Shown here in pieces: positions 1 to 6,213 of a stretch of 35,728 bases of DNA. Within the stretch, counting starts at the first letter, position 1. Each line of letters starts with the position of its first letter. The notes under the pieces are model-generated. The model was not told the DNA's origin, did not search any database, and saw nothing but the letters and a program-made list of their open reading frames with translations. Origin of the DNA: Aeromonas aquatica (GTDB lineage: Bacteria; Pseudomonadota; Gammaproteobacteria; Enterobacterales; Aeromonadaceae); assembly GCF_000764655.1 (NCBI RefSeq), contig NZ_JRGL01000015.1:1-35728 (forward strand), given 5' to 3'. The translations under genes were made by a program, and so were the position numbers.

Positions 1-67
1 ACAGCAGGGTCAGCCAGTGTAGCGCTATGCTCAGGTTGCAATAGCGTTGTTTGGTATGTTGCAACAT
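1..67 (-). CDS. Cytochrome b561 family protein, N-terminal fragment (cut by window edge)
   Basis: The reverse strand from 67 reads MLQHTKQRYCNLSIALHWLT, the typical opening of small di-haem cytochrome b561 proteins: a short basic N-terminus with Arg-Tyr, then the first membrane helix with its conserved haem-ligand His in a (S)xALHWL context. Known members are inner-membrane b-type cytochromes passing electrons from quinol or a periplasmic donor. A ribosome-binding site (AAGGATG) lies just upstream of the ATG. Only 22 codons are inside the window, so family membership rests on this short motif. Confidence 0.7.
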   Translation of the reverse strand, partial: MLQHTKQRYCNLSIALHWLTLL

Positions 68-219
68 ATTCTCATCCTTCTTTTCGATTCTGGACTCATA
101 ATGGCTCTGATGTCGTAGCCTGATCCTGCAGTGCCTGGCATCAGAACCTTTCCGAACACGTCACCCACTACCGAGCATGTGAACCTGCGGGCCACCACAA
201 TCATGCGTTCAGCTTGTAT

Positions 220-858
220 CTATAGCTTGGCGAGCCGCTCTCGAATCTCTGTTCGGCGTCCCTGATCCGCCAGCCCGCGGCCCGGGCGATCCGGGGCGGC
301 CAGCGCCTTGTCGAAATAAGCCTTGGCTTCGGCCTTGCGGCCCTGATCGAGCAGGAAGTCGCCGTAGAAGAAGTTGGGATCGATGCCGCTCGGATTGATG
401 GCCAACGCCTGCTTGAGCAACTGCTCGGCCTTATCGTCATCGCCAAATCCCACCGGCCAACCCGGCACCTGATAGTAGAGCGAGCCCAGGCTGGTGTAGG
501 CGGAGCCTTCCAGCGCCTTGGGATCCTGCTTGATGGCTATTTCCAACGTGGCCTTGGCTTCTTTCACCAGGCTGAGGGCCCCCAGCCCCCCCTTGGCGCC
601 GGCCCAGGTGCTCTTGACGATGGCTGACCAGATCAACAAGTCGGTGCGAAAAGCCTCCTTGGCACTGGCCTGCTCGGCCTGGCTGCTCAGTTGCTCCAGG
701 CAGCTCTCCTTGGCCTTGCCGGTCTGCTGATATTGGCAAACAGCCCACTGCTGCTGGATGCTGGGCAGGGCGTCGGCAGCCTGAGCCAAGCCAGAGGCCA
801 GGGCTAATAGGAGGAGAGCGCTGTGACCCAAACGGGGGCGGAAAGTGGTGTGCTTCAT
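220..858 (-). CDS. Periplasmic TPR-like protein, last gene of the five-gene operon
   Basis: The 212-residue protein begins with a Sec signal peptide (basic MKHTTFRPR, then a Leu-rich core, probable cleavage after ALASGLAQA near residue 27), so it should act in the periplasm. The mature part is helical. Two tetratricopeptide-like units are visible at about residues 130-190, marked by alternating small and aromatic positions (AEQLLKQALAINP, AKAYFDKALAAP). It starts one base after the SDR stop codon, so it is co-transcribed with and probably translationally coupled to it. No catalytic motif is seen. TPR proteins usually bind partner proteins, so it may be a scaffold or cargo-binding component for whatever the operon makes. 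The exact role is unknown; the gene call itself is secure. Confidence 0.8.
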   Translation of the reverse strand: MKHTTFRPRLGHSALLLLALASGLAQAADALPSIQQQWAVCQYQQTGKAKESCLEQLSSQAEQASAKEAFRTDLLIWSAIVKSTWAGAKGGLGALSLVKEAKATLEIAIKQDPKALEGSAYTSLGSLYYQVPGWPVGFGDDDKAEQLLKQALAINPSGIDPNFFYGDFLLDQGRKAEAKAYFDKALAAPDRPGRGLADQGRRTEIRERLAKL

Positions 859-859
859 C

Positions 860-1705
860 TTAAGGTTCCTTCTCTGTCATGACGGCGGTGGGGTGGCCTT
901 TGCCCGCGGCTGGCGGAGGCGAGTGGCGGGCGTAGCGCTCTATGATGACTCTTTGCTTGGCCAGCGCCTTGTCGACGAGGCCGGGCAGCAGTCCGTTGAG
1001 GCGCACAAACAGCTTCTCCGGCCAGCCGAGCCAGCTGCGGCGGGTTTCGTTGCACAGGGCGATGACGGCGGCCTCGGCCACGTCCTGCGGGCTGTCGGTT
1101 CGGGTGCCGAGCTCGGCGTTCATCTCATAGGCGGCTTCCGGGTTGAGACGAGTACGGGTGGCGCGGGGAGCGAAGTGCAGTACCTTGATACCGGTGCCTT
1201 CCAGCTCGCGACCCAGTGCCTCGCTGAAGCCGCGCAGGGCGAACTTGCTGGCACAATAGACGCTGTAACCCGCATAGCCGATAGCGCCAAAGCTGGAGCC
1301 TATGTTCATCACCACGGCGGGTTTGCGCAGCCTCGGCAGCAGGGCGCGGGTGAGCTGGATCGGGGCCTCTATGTTGAGCAATAGCTGGCGCTCCACCTGC
1401 TCGGCGCTCTGATCCTCCAGCCAGGCAAACTGGTTGCAGCCGGCGTTGTTGATCAGCACATCCAGCCCTTCATCCAGTGCCGGATGTTGCAGCAGTCGCG
1501 CCCGCTCCTGAGAGGAACCCAGATCGGCGATCACTATCTGGTGGTGCTCCGGATGGGGCAGAGCCTTGCACAGACGTTCCAGCGCACTGGCCCTGCGTCC
1601 GTGCAACAACAGGTGCGCACCCTGCGCCGCCAGCTCCTGGGCCAGCGCTTCGCCGATCCCGCCGCTGGCGCCCGTGAGCAGCACGAGTTTTCCTTCAAGC
1701 TTCAT
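860..1705 (-). CDS. Short-chain dehydrogenase/reductase (SDR)
   Basis: A classical SDR of 281 residues, cytoplasmic, NAD(P)-dependent oxidoreductase. Visible motifs: cofactor-binding TGASGGIG (11-18), DLG near 61, NNAG (86-89), catalytic Asn111, Ser137/138, and Tyr150-x3-Lys154 (YCASK). HGRRAS after the second strand (residues 35-40) has basic residues suggesting NADP(H) rather than NAD(H); this is inference. A Trp/Leu-rich segment at about 225-250 could touch a membrane or a hydrophobic substrate. The ATG overlaps the stop of the upstream diiron-oxidase gene (ATGA, 1702-1705). In context it probably reduces a keto or aldehyde intermediate generated by the ligase/oxidase pair. The substrate cannot be read from sequence. 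Confidence 0.92.
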   Translation of the reverse strand: MKLEGKLVLLTGASGGIGEALAQELAAQGAHLLLHGRRASALERLCKALPHPEHHQIVIADLGSSQERARLLQHPALDEGLDVLINNAGCNQFAWLEDQSAEQVERQLLLNIEAPIQLTRALLPRLRKPAVVMNIGSSFGAIGYAGYSVYCASKFALRGFSEALGRELEGTGIKVLHFAPRATRTRLNPEAAYEMNAELGTRTDSPQDVAEAAVIALCNETRRSWLGWPEKLFVRLNGLLPGLVDKALAKQRVIIERYARHSPPPAAGKGHPTAVMTEKEP

Positions 1706-2358
1706 CGTTCGGATCCAGTGAGCTGATAGAGCATGTCGGCGTAGAGGCGGTAAACCACCTTGGCAGCGTGAATGATGGCGTCCTGGTCGGCGGTGTCTTC
1801 CACCCGGTTCATCAGGGATTCGAAGAACTTGAGATGATCCTGATCCAGCGCTCCGTGGGAACTCAGGTAGCTCATGGCCTGAGGCGGCAGACCGAGCCCG
1901 GTTTTCAACTGCTCGGCCACGGTCAGGGCGATGGCGACGCTGGTGCCTTCCAGCACCTGCACCATGCCGAAGAATCCCATGGGGTTGCCGCGCTGTATCT
2001 GGTCATAGAGAAACGCCACCATCAGCTCGATGGGCCGCCCCGGCTGGCCGTGGCGCACCGCCTCGGCATCACCACCGCAGGCGCGGATGTCATTGAGGAT
2101 CCACTCTTGATGGCCGTACTCTTCGTCTATGTACTCCTTGATGGCCTCTCGTACCCACTCATACTCCTGCCCCAGCTTGCCGCCGGTGGCCATCAACAGC
2201 GGCACCGTGTGACGCACGTGGTAGTAAGCCTCTGCCAGGAAGGCGAGATACGTCTCTCGGCTGATATCGCCGCGGCGGCAGGCTTCGATGATGGGGGCGC
2301 GAAACAGATACTCACGCTCCTGGACGGTGGCTTGTTGCAGAGTCTGGTAGAAGCTCAT
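1702..2358 (-). CDS. TenA/PqqC-fold haem-oxygenase-like diiron oxidase candidate (HDO)
   Basis: A 218-residue all-helical protein of the TenA/PqqC/haem-oxygenase-like fold, usually annotated 'iron-containing redox enzyme' or 'TenA family'. Candidate metal ligands sit in four helices: E43 with H47/H50, E79/E80-x2-H83, E137, and H168-x3-D172-x2-H175. This acidic/His pattern resembles diiron members of the fold (UndA, SznF) and is not expected for a thiaminase; no thiamine genes are nearby. Known relatives use O2 to desaturate, decarboxylate or N-oxygenate substrates. The start at 2358 is preferred over an in-frame start at 2379: it has AGGAG seven bases upstream and forms an ATGA overlap with the ligase stop. 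The reaction is inferred only. TenA-like hydrolase is the alternative. Confidence 0.8.
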   Translation of the reverse strand: MSFYQTLQQATVQEREYLFRAPIIEACRRGDISRETYLAFLAEAYYHVRHTVPLLMATGGKLGQEYEWVREAIKEYIDEEYGHQEWILNDIRACGGDAEAVRHGQPGRPIELMVAFLYDQIQRGNPMGFFGMVQVLEGTSVAIALTVAEQLKTGLGLPPQAMSYLSSHGALDQDHLKFFESLMNRVEDTADQDAIIHAAKVVYRLYADMLYQLTGSER

Positions 2359-3821
2359 GAGCGCTCTCCTGTGAGGCATTGGCTGATCTGTCGGGAAAAG
2401 TGGTGATAGATCCGTTCGCGACGAGGGCGACCGTTGGCGGTCAGCAGCTCCGGATGTTGATCCAGTGCCACCGGCAGCCAGTGGTGAATGCGGGCATAAT
2501 CGGGCAAGCGCTGGTTGAGCTGCTCGATCTGTTGCGCCAGTTGGGCATCTGCGCCGGGCAGCGGCTGGATCAGCGCCACGTTGGCGGGCTGGCCATCACC
2601 GAAGACCACGATGCGGAGTATGGCCGGGCAGAGCTGGGCCTGTGCCTCGACCCATTCGGGGGAGAAGTTGCGGCCAAAGGCGGTGATCTGCAGGTTCTTC
2701 TTGCGCCCCGTGATGTGCAGGTAGCCCTGCTCATCCAGATGACCGAGATCGCCGGTGGCAATCTGGCTGGGGGGGGGCTCGTCCGTGCCCAGGTAGCCGA
2801 GCATGGCGGCCCCTTCCACCAGGATCTCGCCGTCGGCGGCGATCGCTATCCTGCAATGTGGCAGGGGCTGACCGACGCTGCCGAGGCGGTGTTCCTCCGG
2901 GCCATTGAGTGCCACGACGGAGCCGCATTCTGACAGCCCATAGCCTTCGTAGACTGGCATCCCCCGCTCGCGGGCGTGGCGGATCAGCTCGGGGGCGACC
3001 TTGCCCCCGCCCACGGCGATGAAGCGCAGGGTGGCGAGGCGCTCGGCGAGCGCCTCATTGACGCCGCACAGGGCGAGTAGCAAACGCAGCAACTCCGGCA
3101 CCAACACCAGGCTGTGGGTGGGCCAGCGCAACAGGGCCAGAGCCAGGGTGGCGGGATCCAGCTTGCTGGAGCCTTCGAACCCCAACTCCTTGAGCGAGGG
3201 GATCTGGCTGCAGGCGCCGGTAAGCAAGGGCACATAGAGGCCGGTCAGATTCTCCAGCAGGGTGGTCAGCGGCAGCAGGGTCAGGTGTTTCTCGACCTGT
3301 GCGGGCGCGACGCGTCTTACCAGCGAATCGCAGACCGCCATCATCTGTTCAAAGGAGAGGCAGACCCCCTTGGGCTGCCCCGTGCTGCCAGAGGTGTAGG
3401 TGATCTTGGCGGTGCCGACTGGCAAGGAGGGCACCTGTGCCGGCTGCCTTCGCCACAGCGGCAGCTCGCCGGCCGACAGGGTCAGGGGCTCGCAGGCCTG
3501 CCATCCCTCATGCTCGGGTCCTACCAGGGCATCGGCCCCGCTGCTTGCCAGCAACCAGGCTTGTTGCTCCGGGCTGAAGAAATGTGGAACCGGGATGACC
3601 ACGATCCCGGCCCGGGTGCAGGCCAGATCGATCAGTGCCCAGGGCAGGCCGTTGTCGAGTTGCAGCGCCAGCCGAGCGATGCCGGCCCGCTGCAGGCGTT
3701 CGGCAAGTGTCTGGATCTGTTGCCACAGCGCCTCATAGTTGAGGTGATGCTCGCTGCTGCTCAGGGCAGGGTTGTCGGGCCTATGGCGGGCAAAGTGGGC
3801 TATCTGGTCGAACAGCATCAT
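2355..3821 (-). CDS. AMP-forming acyl/aryl acid ligase (ANL superfamily)
   Basis: The 488-residue adenylate-forming enzyme shows A3 YTSGSTGQPKG (142-152), A5 YEGYGLSECG (291-300) and A7/A8 TGDLGHLDEQGYLHITGRKK (from 356). It should activate a carboxylic acid with ATP, probably for CoA or carrier transfer. It is shorter than typical long-chain acyl-CoA synthetases (about 560). The C-terminal A10 region reads TANGRPRR (461-468), with Arg465 where most family members have the catalytic lysine of the (N)GK motif, so half-reaction chemistry may differ. The ATG at 3821 overlaps the hemolysin-family stop (ATGA) and has GGAG upstream; a TTG at 3842 is open but unneeded. No carrier protein is encoded nearby. 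The substrate is unknown; a fatty or aromatic acid is plausible. Confidence 0.9.
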   Translation of the reverse strand: MMLFDQIAHFARHRPDNPALSSSEHHLNYEALWQQIQTLAERLQRAGIARLALQLDNGLPWALIDLACTRAGIVVIPVPHFFSPEQQAWLLASSGADALVGPEHEGWQACEPLTLSAGELPLWRRQPAQVPSLPVGTAKITYTSGSTGQPKGVCLSFEQMMAVCDSLVRRVAPAQVEKHLTLLPLTTLLENLTGLYVPLLTGACSQIPSLKELGFEGSSKLDPATLALALLRWPTHSLVLVPELLRLLLALCGVNEALAERLATLRFIAVGGGKVAPELIRHARERGMPVYEGYGLSECGSVVALNGPEEHRLGSVGQPLPHCRIAIAADGEILVEGAAMLGYLGTDEPPPSQIATGDLGHLDEQGYLHITGRKKNLQITAFGRNFSPEWVEAQAQLCPAILRIVVFGDGQPANVALIQPLPGADAQLAQQIEQLNQRLPDYARIHHWLPVALDQHPELLTANGRPRRERIYHHFSRQISQCLTGERS

Positions 3822-4462
3822 AAGACGCTCCGGTGTGGGCAATTGAACAGGGACGGCATGGGTGACAGCAGGGAGAGCAGCAGGCTGCCCTGTGCCAATG
3901 TCTGGCGCCCTTGGCCGAGATCCCCGACCATCACCTTGGGCTGGCAGTGGTAATAGGCACCCCAGGCGCGGGCATCCTCTCCAACCCTGTCGGCGCGGGC
4001 TGGCGCCAGCTCGACCAGCTCAAGGCGCAGACGATGGAAGCTGTTGCGCAGCTTGACCGTGCCGGTGAACACCACGTAATCGAGAGCGTTGTCACACAGC
4101 AGACGGCACAGCGCCGCAAACATCAGGCGGGCATTGCCCGGTTCGCCGCAGGCCAGATTGCCCACCTCGACGATGCGATCCCGCCCGGCGCGGACTCCCA
4201 GTCGGGTCTCTATGGCCGCTTCGATGGATTGTTCCAGATATTGTTCCAGATAGAGGCGCTCATCGCTGGCCAGCTTGAGGCCACAGGCGCCGACCAGCAT
4301 GCCGTCTGCTCGATAGAGGCCGAGCAGGCAGGGCATGAAATGGGGAATGCGGGCATCGAACTCACGGCTGTAGGCTGCCTGGATGTAAACCTGCAACGCC
4401 ATGACCTGTTCCGGGGTATCGGCCAGGACTAACCGGTAAGGGGGTTGAATGTCAGTGGTCAT
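3818..4462 (-). CDS. Thermostable hemolysin (delta-VPH) family protein, GNAT-like
   Basis: The 214-residue protein matches the family annotated 'thermostable hemolysin' after Vibrio delta-VPH. Typical segments: early AAYSREFDARIPHFMP, the mid-domain pair LVGACGL / LYLEQYLEQ, and IVEVGNLACGEPGNARLMF near 97-115. There is no signal peptide or obvious membrane helix, so a secreted pore-former is unlikely from sequence. The layout (beta strand, VGACGL, EVGNLA, helix) recalls GNAT acyltransferases and LuxI-type synthases. First gene of a five-gene operon whose next members are an acyl-activating ligase, a diiron oxidase and an SDR, so an acyl-transfer role is more likely than toxicity. That role is inference. 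The start has AAGGAGCC about six bases upstream. Confidence 0.82.
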   Translation of the reverse strand: MTTDIQPPYRLVLADTPEQVMALQVYIQAAYSREFDARIPHFMPCLLGLYRADGMLVGACGLKLASDERLYLEQYLEQSIEAAIETRLGVRAGRDRIVEVGNLACGEPGNARLMFAALCRLLCDNALDYVVFTGTVKLRNSFHRLRLELVELAPARADRVGEDARAWGAYYHCQPKVMVGDLGQGRQTLAQGSLLLSLLSPMPSLFNCPHRSVL

Positions 4463-4506
4463 GGATGGCTCCTTCTCGTCTGTTGCTATCAGACTAAAGG
4501 GGCAAA

Positions 4507-4523
4507 CTTAAGAATCGGTTAAG
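4507..4523 (-). promoter_or_regulatory. PmrA/QseB-like box upstream of the five-gene operon
   Basis: On the coding (minus) strand this reads CTTAACCGATTCTTAAG, i.e. CTTAAC-N5-CTTAAG. The published PmrA/QseB-type box is YTTAAK-N5-YTTAAK, so there is one mismatch (C at the end of the first half). It lies 45-61 bases before the start codon. It is followed on the same strand by TTTGCCCCTTTAGTCTG, in which TTTAGT could serve as a -10. A third TTAA (4526-4529) flanks it. A closely similar arrangement precedes the COG4705 gene. The regulator identity is inferred from the consensus only. Confidence 0.5.
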
Positions 4524-4889
4524 AGTTAAAACCTTTATTTCCACTGACATTTTGATGCTCGTCTACACCACGTCACATCTTGACTGCGCAGCAGCGATAC
4601 GCAGCTCGACTTTCAGCTAATTCGACGAGACAGGTAGCTGTGACATGTCCGAGTCCATGACATTGTCCGAGAAACCCTGACAGTACACTGTTCCGATAGC
4701 GGTAACTCCGCACATAACTCGACAGCATCCTACCAGGCCCTGCGCCACCACTGGCCGCCAACTTCGCGCCTATGCCGGCAGCAAGCCAAAGGAGTCATGG
4801 AGCGTTCCTGCCACGGCAGGTGGGGCAATGTGCTACAGCCACTGGATGAACCATCCCCCTTGGGCCAGCCACCTTCCCCTCTTACCGTC

Positions 4890-5047
4890 TGCGCAGTCCC
4901 CTCATGAGTGCGCACTACAAACTGCGCACTTTTCTGCGCACCGGAACTGCGCAAAACAAAACGCAACGGATAGCCCAATGTAGGATGCTCTAGGCGTGGC
5001 AAGGCCTGGGGAGGAGATGAGGGGTTTGAAGATTGCGCAATTGCGCA
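4890..5047. repeat. Cluster of TGCGCA palindromes
   Basis: Seven copies of the self-complementary hexamer TGCGCA occur at 4890, 4909, 4923, 4935, 4948, 5034 and 5042; an eighth outlier is at 4585. The last two form TTGCGCAATTGCGCA, a longer near-perfect palindrome. Seven hexamers in 158 bp is far above chance (about one per 4 kb at even base composition). No surrounding gene explains it. Multiple protein-binding sites or a decayed repeat element are both possible. Confidence 0.6.
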
Positions 5048-5171
5048 GAACGAAATACATCGGCGCGAACAACAACCATGGTGATCACAGCGCAAGGGAA
5101 GTGAGTGCAATATAGGGAAATGACTTCTGCCCAGTTTGCTCTTGGCGCTGACCCGACATTTCGGCGAGGCA

Positions 5172-5253
5172 GACCGGTACGCCGATCGATACACCTGTGG
5201 TCATGTCGGCCATGGCCTTAGCTGGGGACGGGGACCCGCGGACCGGTACGCCG
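5172..5253. repeat. 13-bp direct repeat GACCGGTACGCCG
   Basis: GACCGGTACGCCG is found at 5172-5184 and again at 5241-5253, offset by 69 bp, in a region with no recognised gene. Each copy contains the palindrome ACCGGT. The offset is a multiple of three, so a lost coding repeat cannot be excluded, but no family is recognisable. Confidence 0.55.
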
Positions 5254-5462
5254 GTGGAGACCGAAAGTGGGGTAGCTTACCTGGCCTATCCGGCACCTCA
5301 TTTCCCCTAAACAGAGACAATCAGGGGAGGGGCTTAGTCCTGATATATACCGCATTGATCCGGAGATACAGAAGCCACCGTCACTGATGTGGGGGGATTT
5401 TGGGAGGTATAAGGAAAATTCACATCTAGTTTTTTACTGTAAAATCAGTGTGATAAATTCAC

Positions 5463-5486
5463 GTTTCGAGAGAGACCCCGGCACCA
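5463..5486 (+). pseudogene. tRNA 3'-end-like remnant
   Basis: The sequence TTTCGAGAGAGACCCCGGCACCA resembles a T-loop (TTCGA) followed by an acceptor 3' strand and CCA, as in tRNA-Leu genes ending CCCCGGCACCA. The T stem cannot pair and no tRNA body lies upstream, so it is not a functional tRNA. It is followed 16 bases later by a strong terminator, as tRNA genes often are. It could be a scar of a deletion or of an integrase attachment site. This is a weak call. Confidence 0.25.
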
Positions 5487-5501
5487 TTCAGATTCAGTGA
5501 C

Positions 5502-5533
5502 AAAAGGCCATCCTCACGGATGGCCTTTTGTTT
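5502..5533. terminator. Bidirectional intrinsic terminator
   Basis: A perfect 12-bp stem (AAAAGGCCATCC at 5502-5513, GGATGGCCTTTT at 5518-5529) with a TCAC loop, followed on the plus strand by GTTTT. It can also serve the minus-strand VOC gene, whose stop lies at 5568. Confidence 0.85.
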
Positions 5534-5567
5534 TGCTGCGCGTCGTATTTTTCTTTTCTTCGCAGGT

Positions 5568-5936
5568 CTAGTCGATGTTCTGGGCGATGCGCCACAGCAC
5601 GCCGGACGGGTCATAGAGGCAGAAGTCCTTCATGCGCCACGGCTGGGTGACTATCTCGGTCACCCTGACGCCGTAGCGCGATGCGACCTGGCTGTCCTTC
5701 ACGTGGGCCCACCAGGCTGCCACGTCCTCCACCAGTATGTGCATCATGAAGTGCTCGGCCAGGGCGTCATGGTAGTAGTCCTGCAGCAAGAAGCTCACCT
5801 CGCCGAAGTGGAAGTAGGCCACTCCGCCGCCATCGGAGGCCAGGGTGAACCCCAGATCCTGATAGAACTGCATGGAGAGCGCGAAGTCGCGGGCGGGCAC
5901 GAAGGCCTTGATTTCAGTTACCTTGAGATTGGTCAT
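5568..5936 (-). CDS. VOC family (glyoxalase/bleomycin-resistance/dioxygenase fold) protein
   Basis: A 122-residue single vicinal-oxygen-chelate domain. The beta-alpha-beta-beta-beta units are recognisable: VTEIKAFVPARDFALSMQFYQDLGF opens the first, and a C-terminal MKDFCLYDPSGVLWRIAQN closes the second, as in lyase/resistance members that end DPxGxxxxx. A possible metal ligand is His66 (MMHILVEDV), but the C-terminal acidic ligand usually found at the end of the fold is not clear, so it may bind a ligand without catalysis. GAGGAG stands close before the ATG. It is a stand-alone gene between a terminator and a divergently transcribed membrane protein. Function is not assignable beyond the fold. 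Confidence 0.85.
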   Translation of the reverse strand: MTNLKVTEIKAFVPARDFALSMQFYQDLGFTLASDGGGVAYFHFGEVSFLLQDYYHDALAEHFMMHILVEDVAAWWAHVKDSQVASRYGVRVTEIVTQPWRMKDFCLYDPSGVLWRIAQNID

Positions 5937-6147
5937 GGGCTCCTCGTGGCGGGCGCAGGGTTAAAAGGCATAGTCGCGCCAGTATGACCCGAACGGCGGG
6001 ACGTCAGCCAGATCCGGCGTGATGGCGCCCCTCATTTGGCGGTGCAGGGCGGCGGGACTGGCCCGACAGTGCCGGATGCTTGCCACCGGCACGGGGCGGC
6101 TGGCAGACATTCACGCTTGCGGGCTCGACGCCTCGTCCCCCGGCGCC

Positions 6148-6164
6148 CTTAACAGGCTGTTAAG
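6148..6164 (+). promoter_or_regulatory. PmrA/QseB-like box upstream of the COG4705 gene
   Basis: CTTAACAGGCTGTTAAG is CTTAAC-N5-GTTAAG, close to the PmrA/QseB consensus YTTAAK-N5-YTTAAK and also an inverted repeat. It is followed by TTTCCCAGCCCATAGTCTG, closely resembling the sequence after the box of the five-gene operon (TTTGCCCCTTTAGTCTG); CATAGT (6175-6180) could be the -10. It lies 50-66 bases before the ATG at 6214. Confidence 0.5.
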
Positions 6165-6213
6165 TTTCCCAGCCCATAGTCTGCCCATACCAGAGGGTAT
6201 CTCGGGAGGCAGC

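Larger units (their letters stand above)
4463..5501. other. About 1 kb without a convincing gene
   Basis: Open frames here (for example 4730-5194 minus and 5136-5387 plus) have no recognisable family, no good ribosome-binding site and an amino-acid mix rich in Ser/Arg/Cys/Pro typical of chance frames. The segment holds a promoter-like box at its left end, a cluster of TGCGCA palindromes, a 13-bp direct repeat and a tRNA-3'-end-like scrap near its right end, each listed separately. It may be scar tissue from a lost insertion. Confidence 0.6.

Noticed and set aside
1702..2379. TenA/thiaminase function for the third operon gene
   Set aside because: No thiamine genes nearby and the residue pattern fits a diiron site better. 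Also the start at 2379 was rejected in favour of 2358, which has a binding site and ATGA overlap.
4730..5194. 154-codon frame in the geneless kilobase
   Set aside because: No recognisable domain, unlikely composition, no ribosome-binding site.
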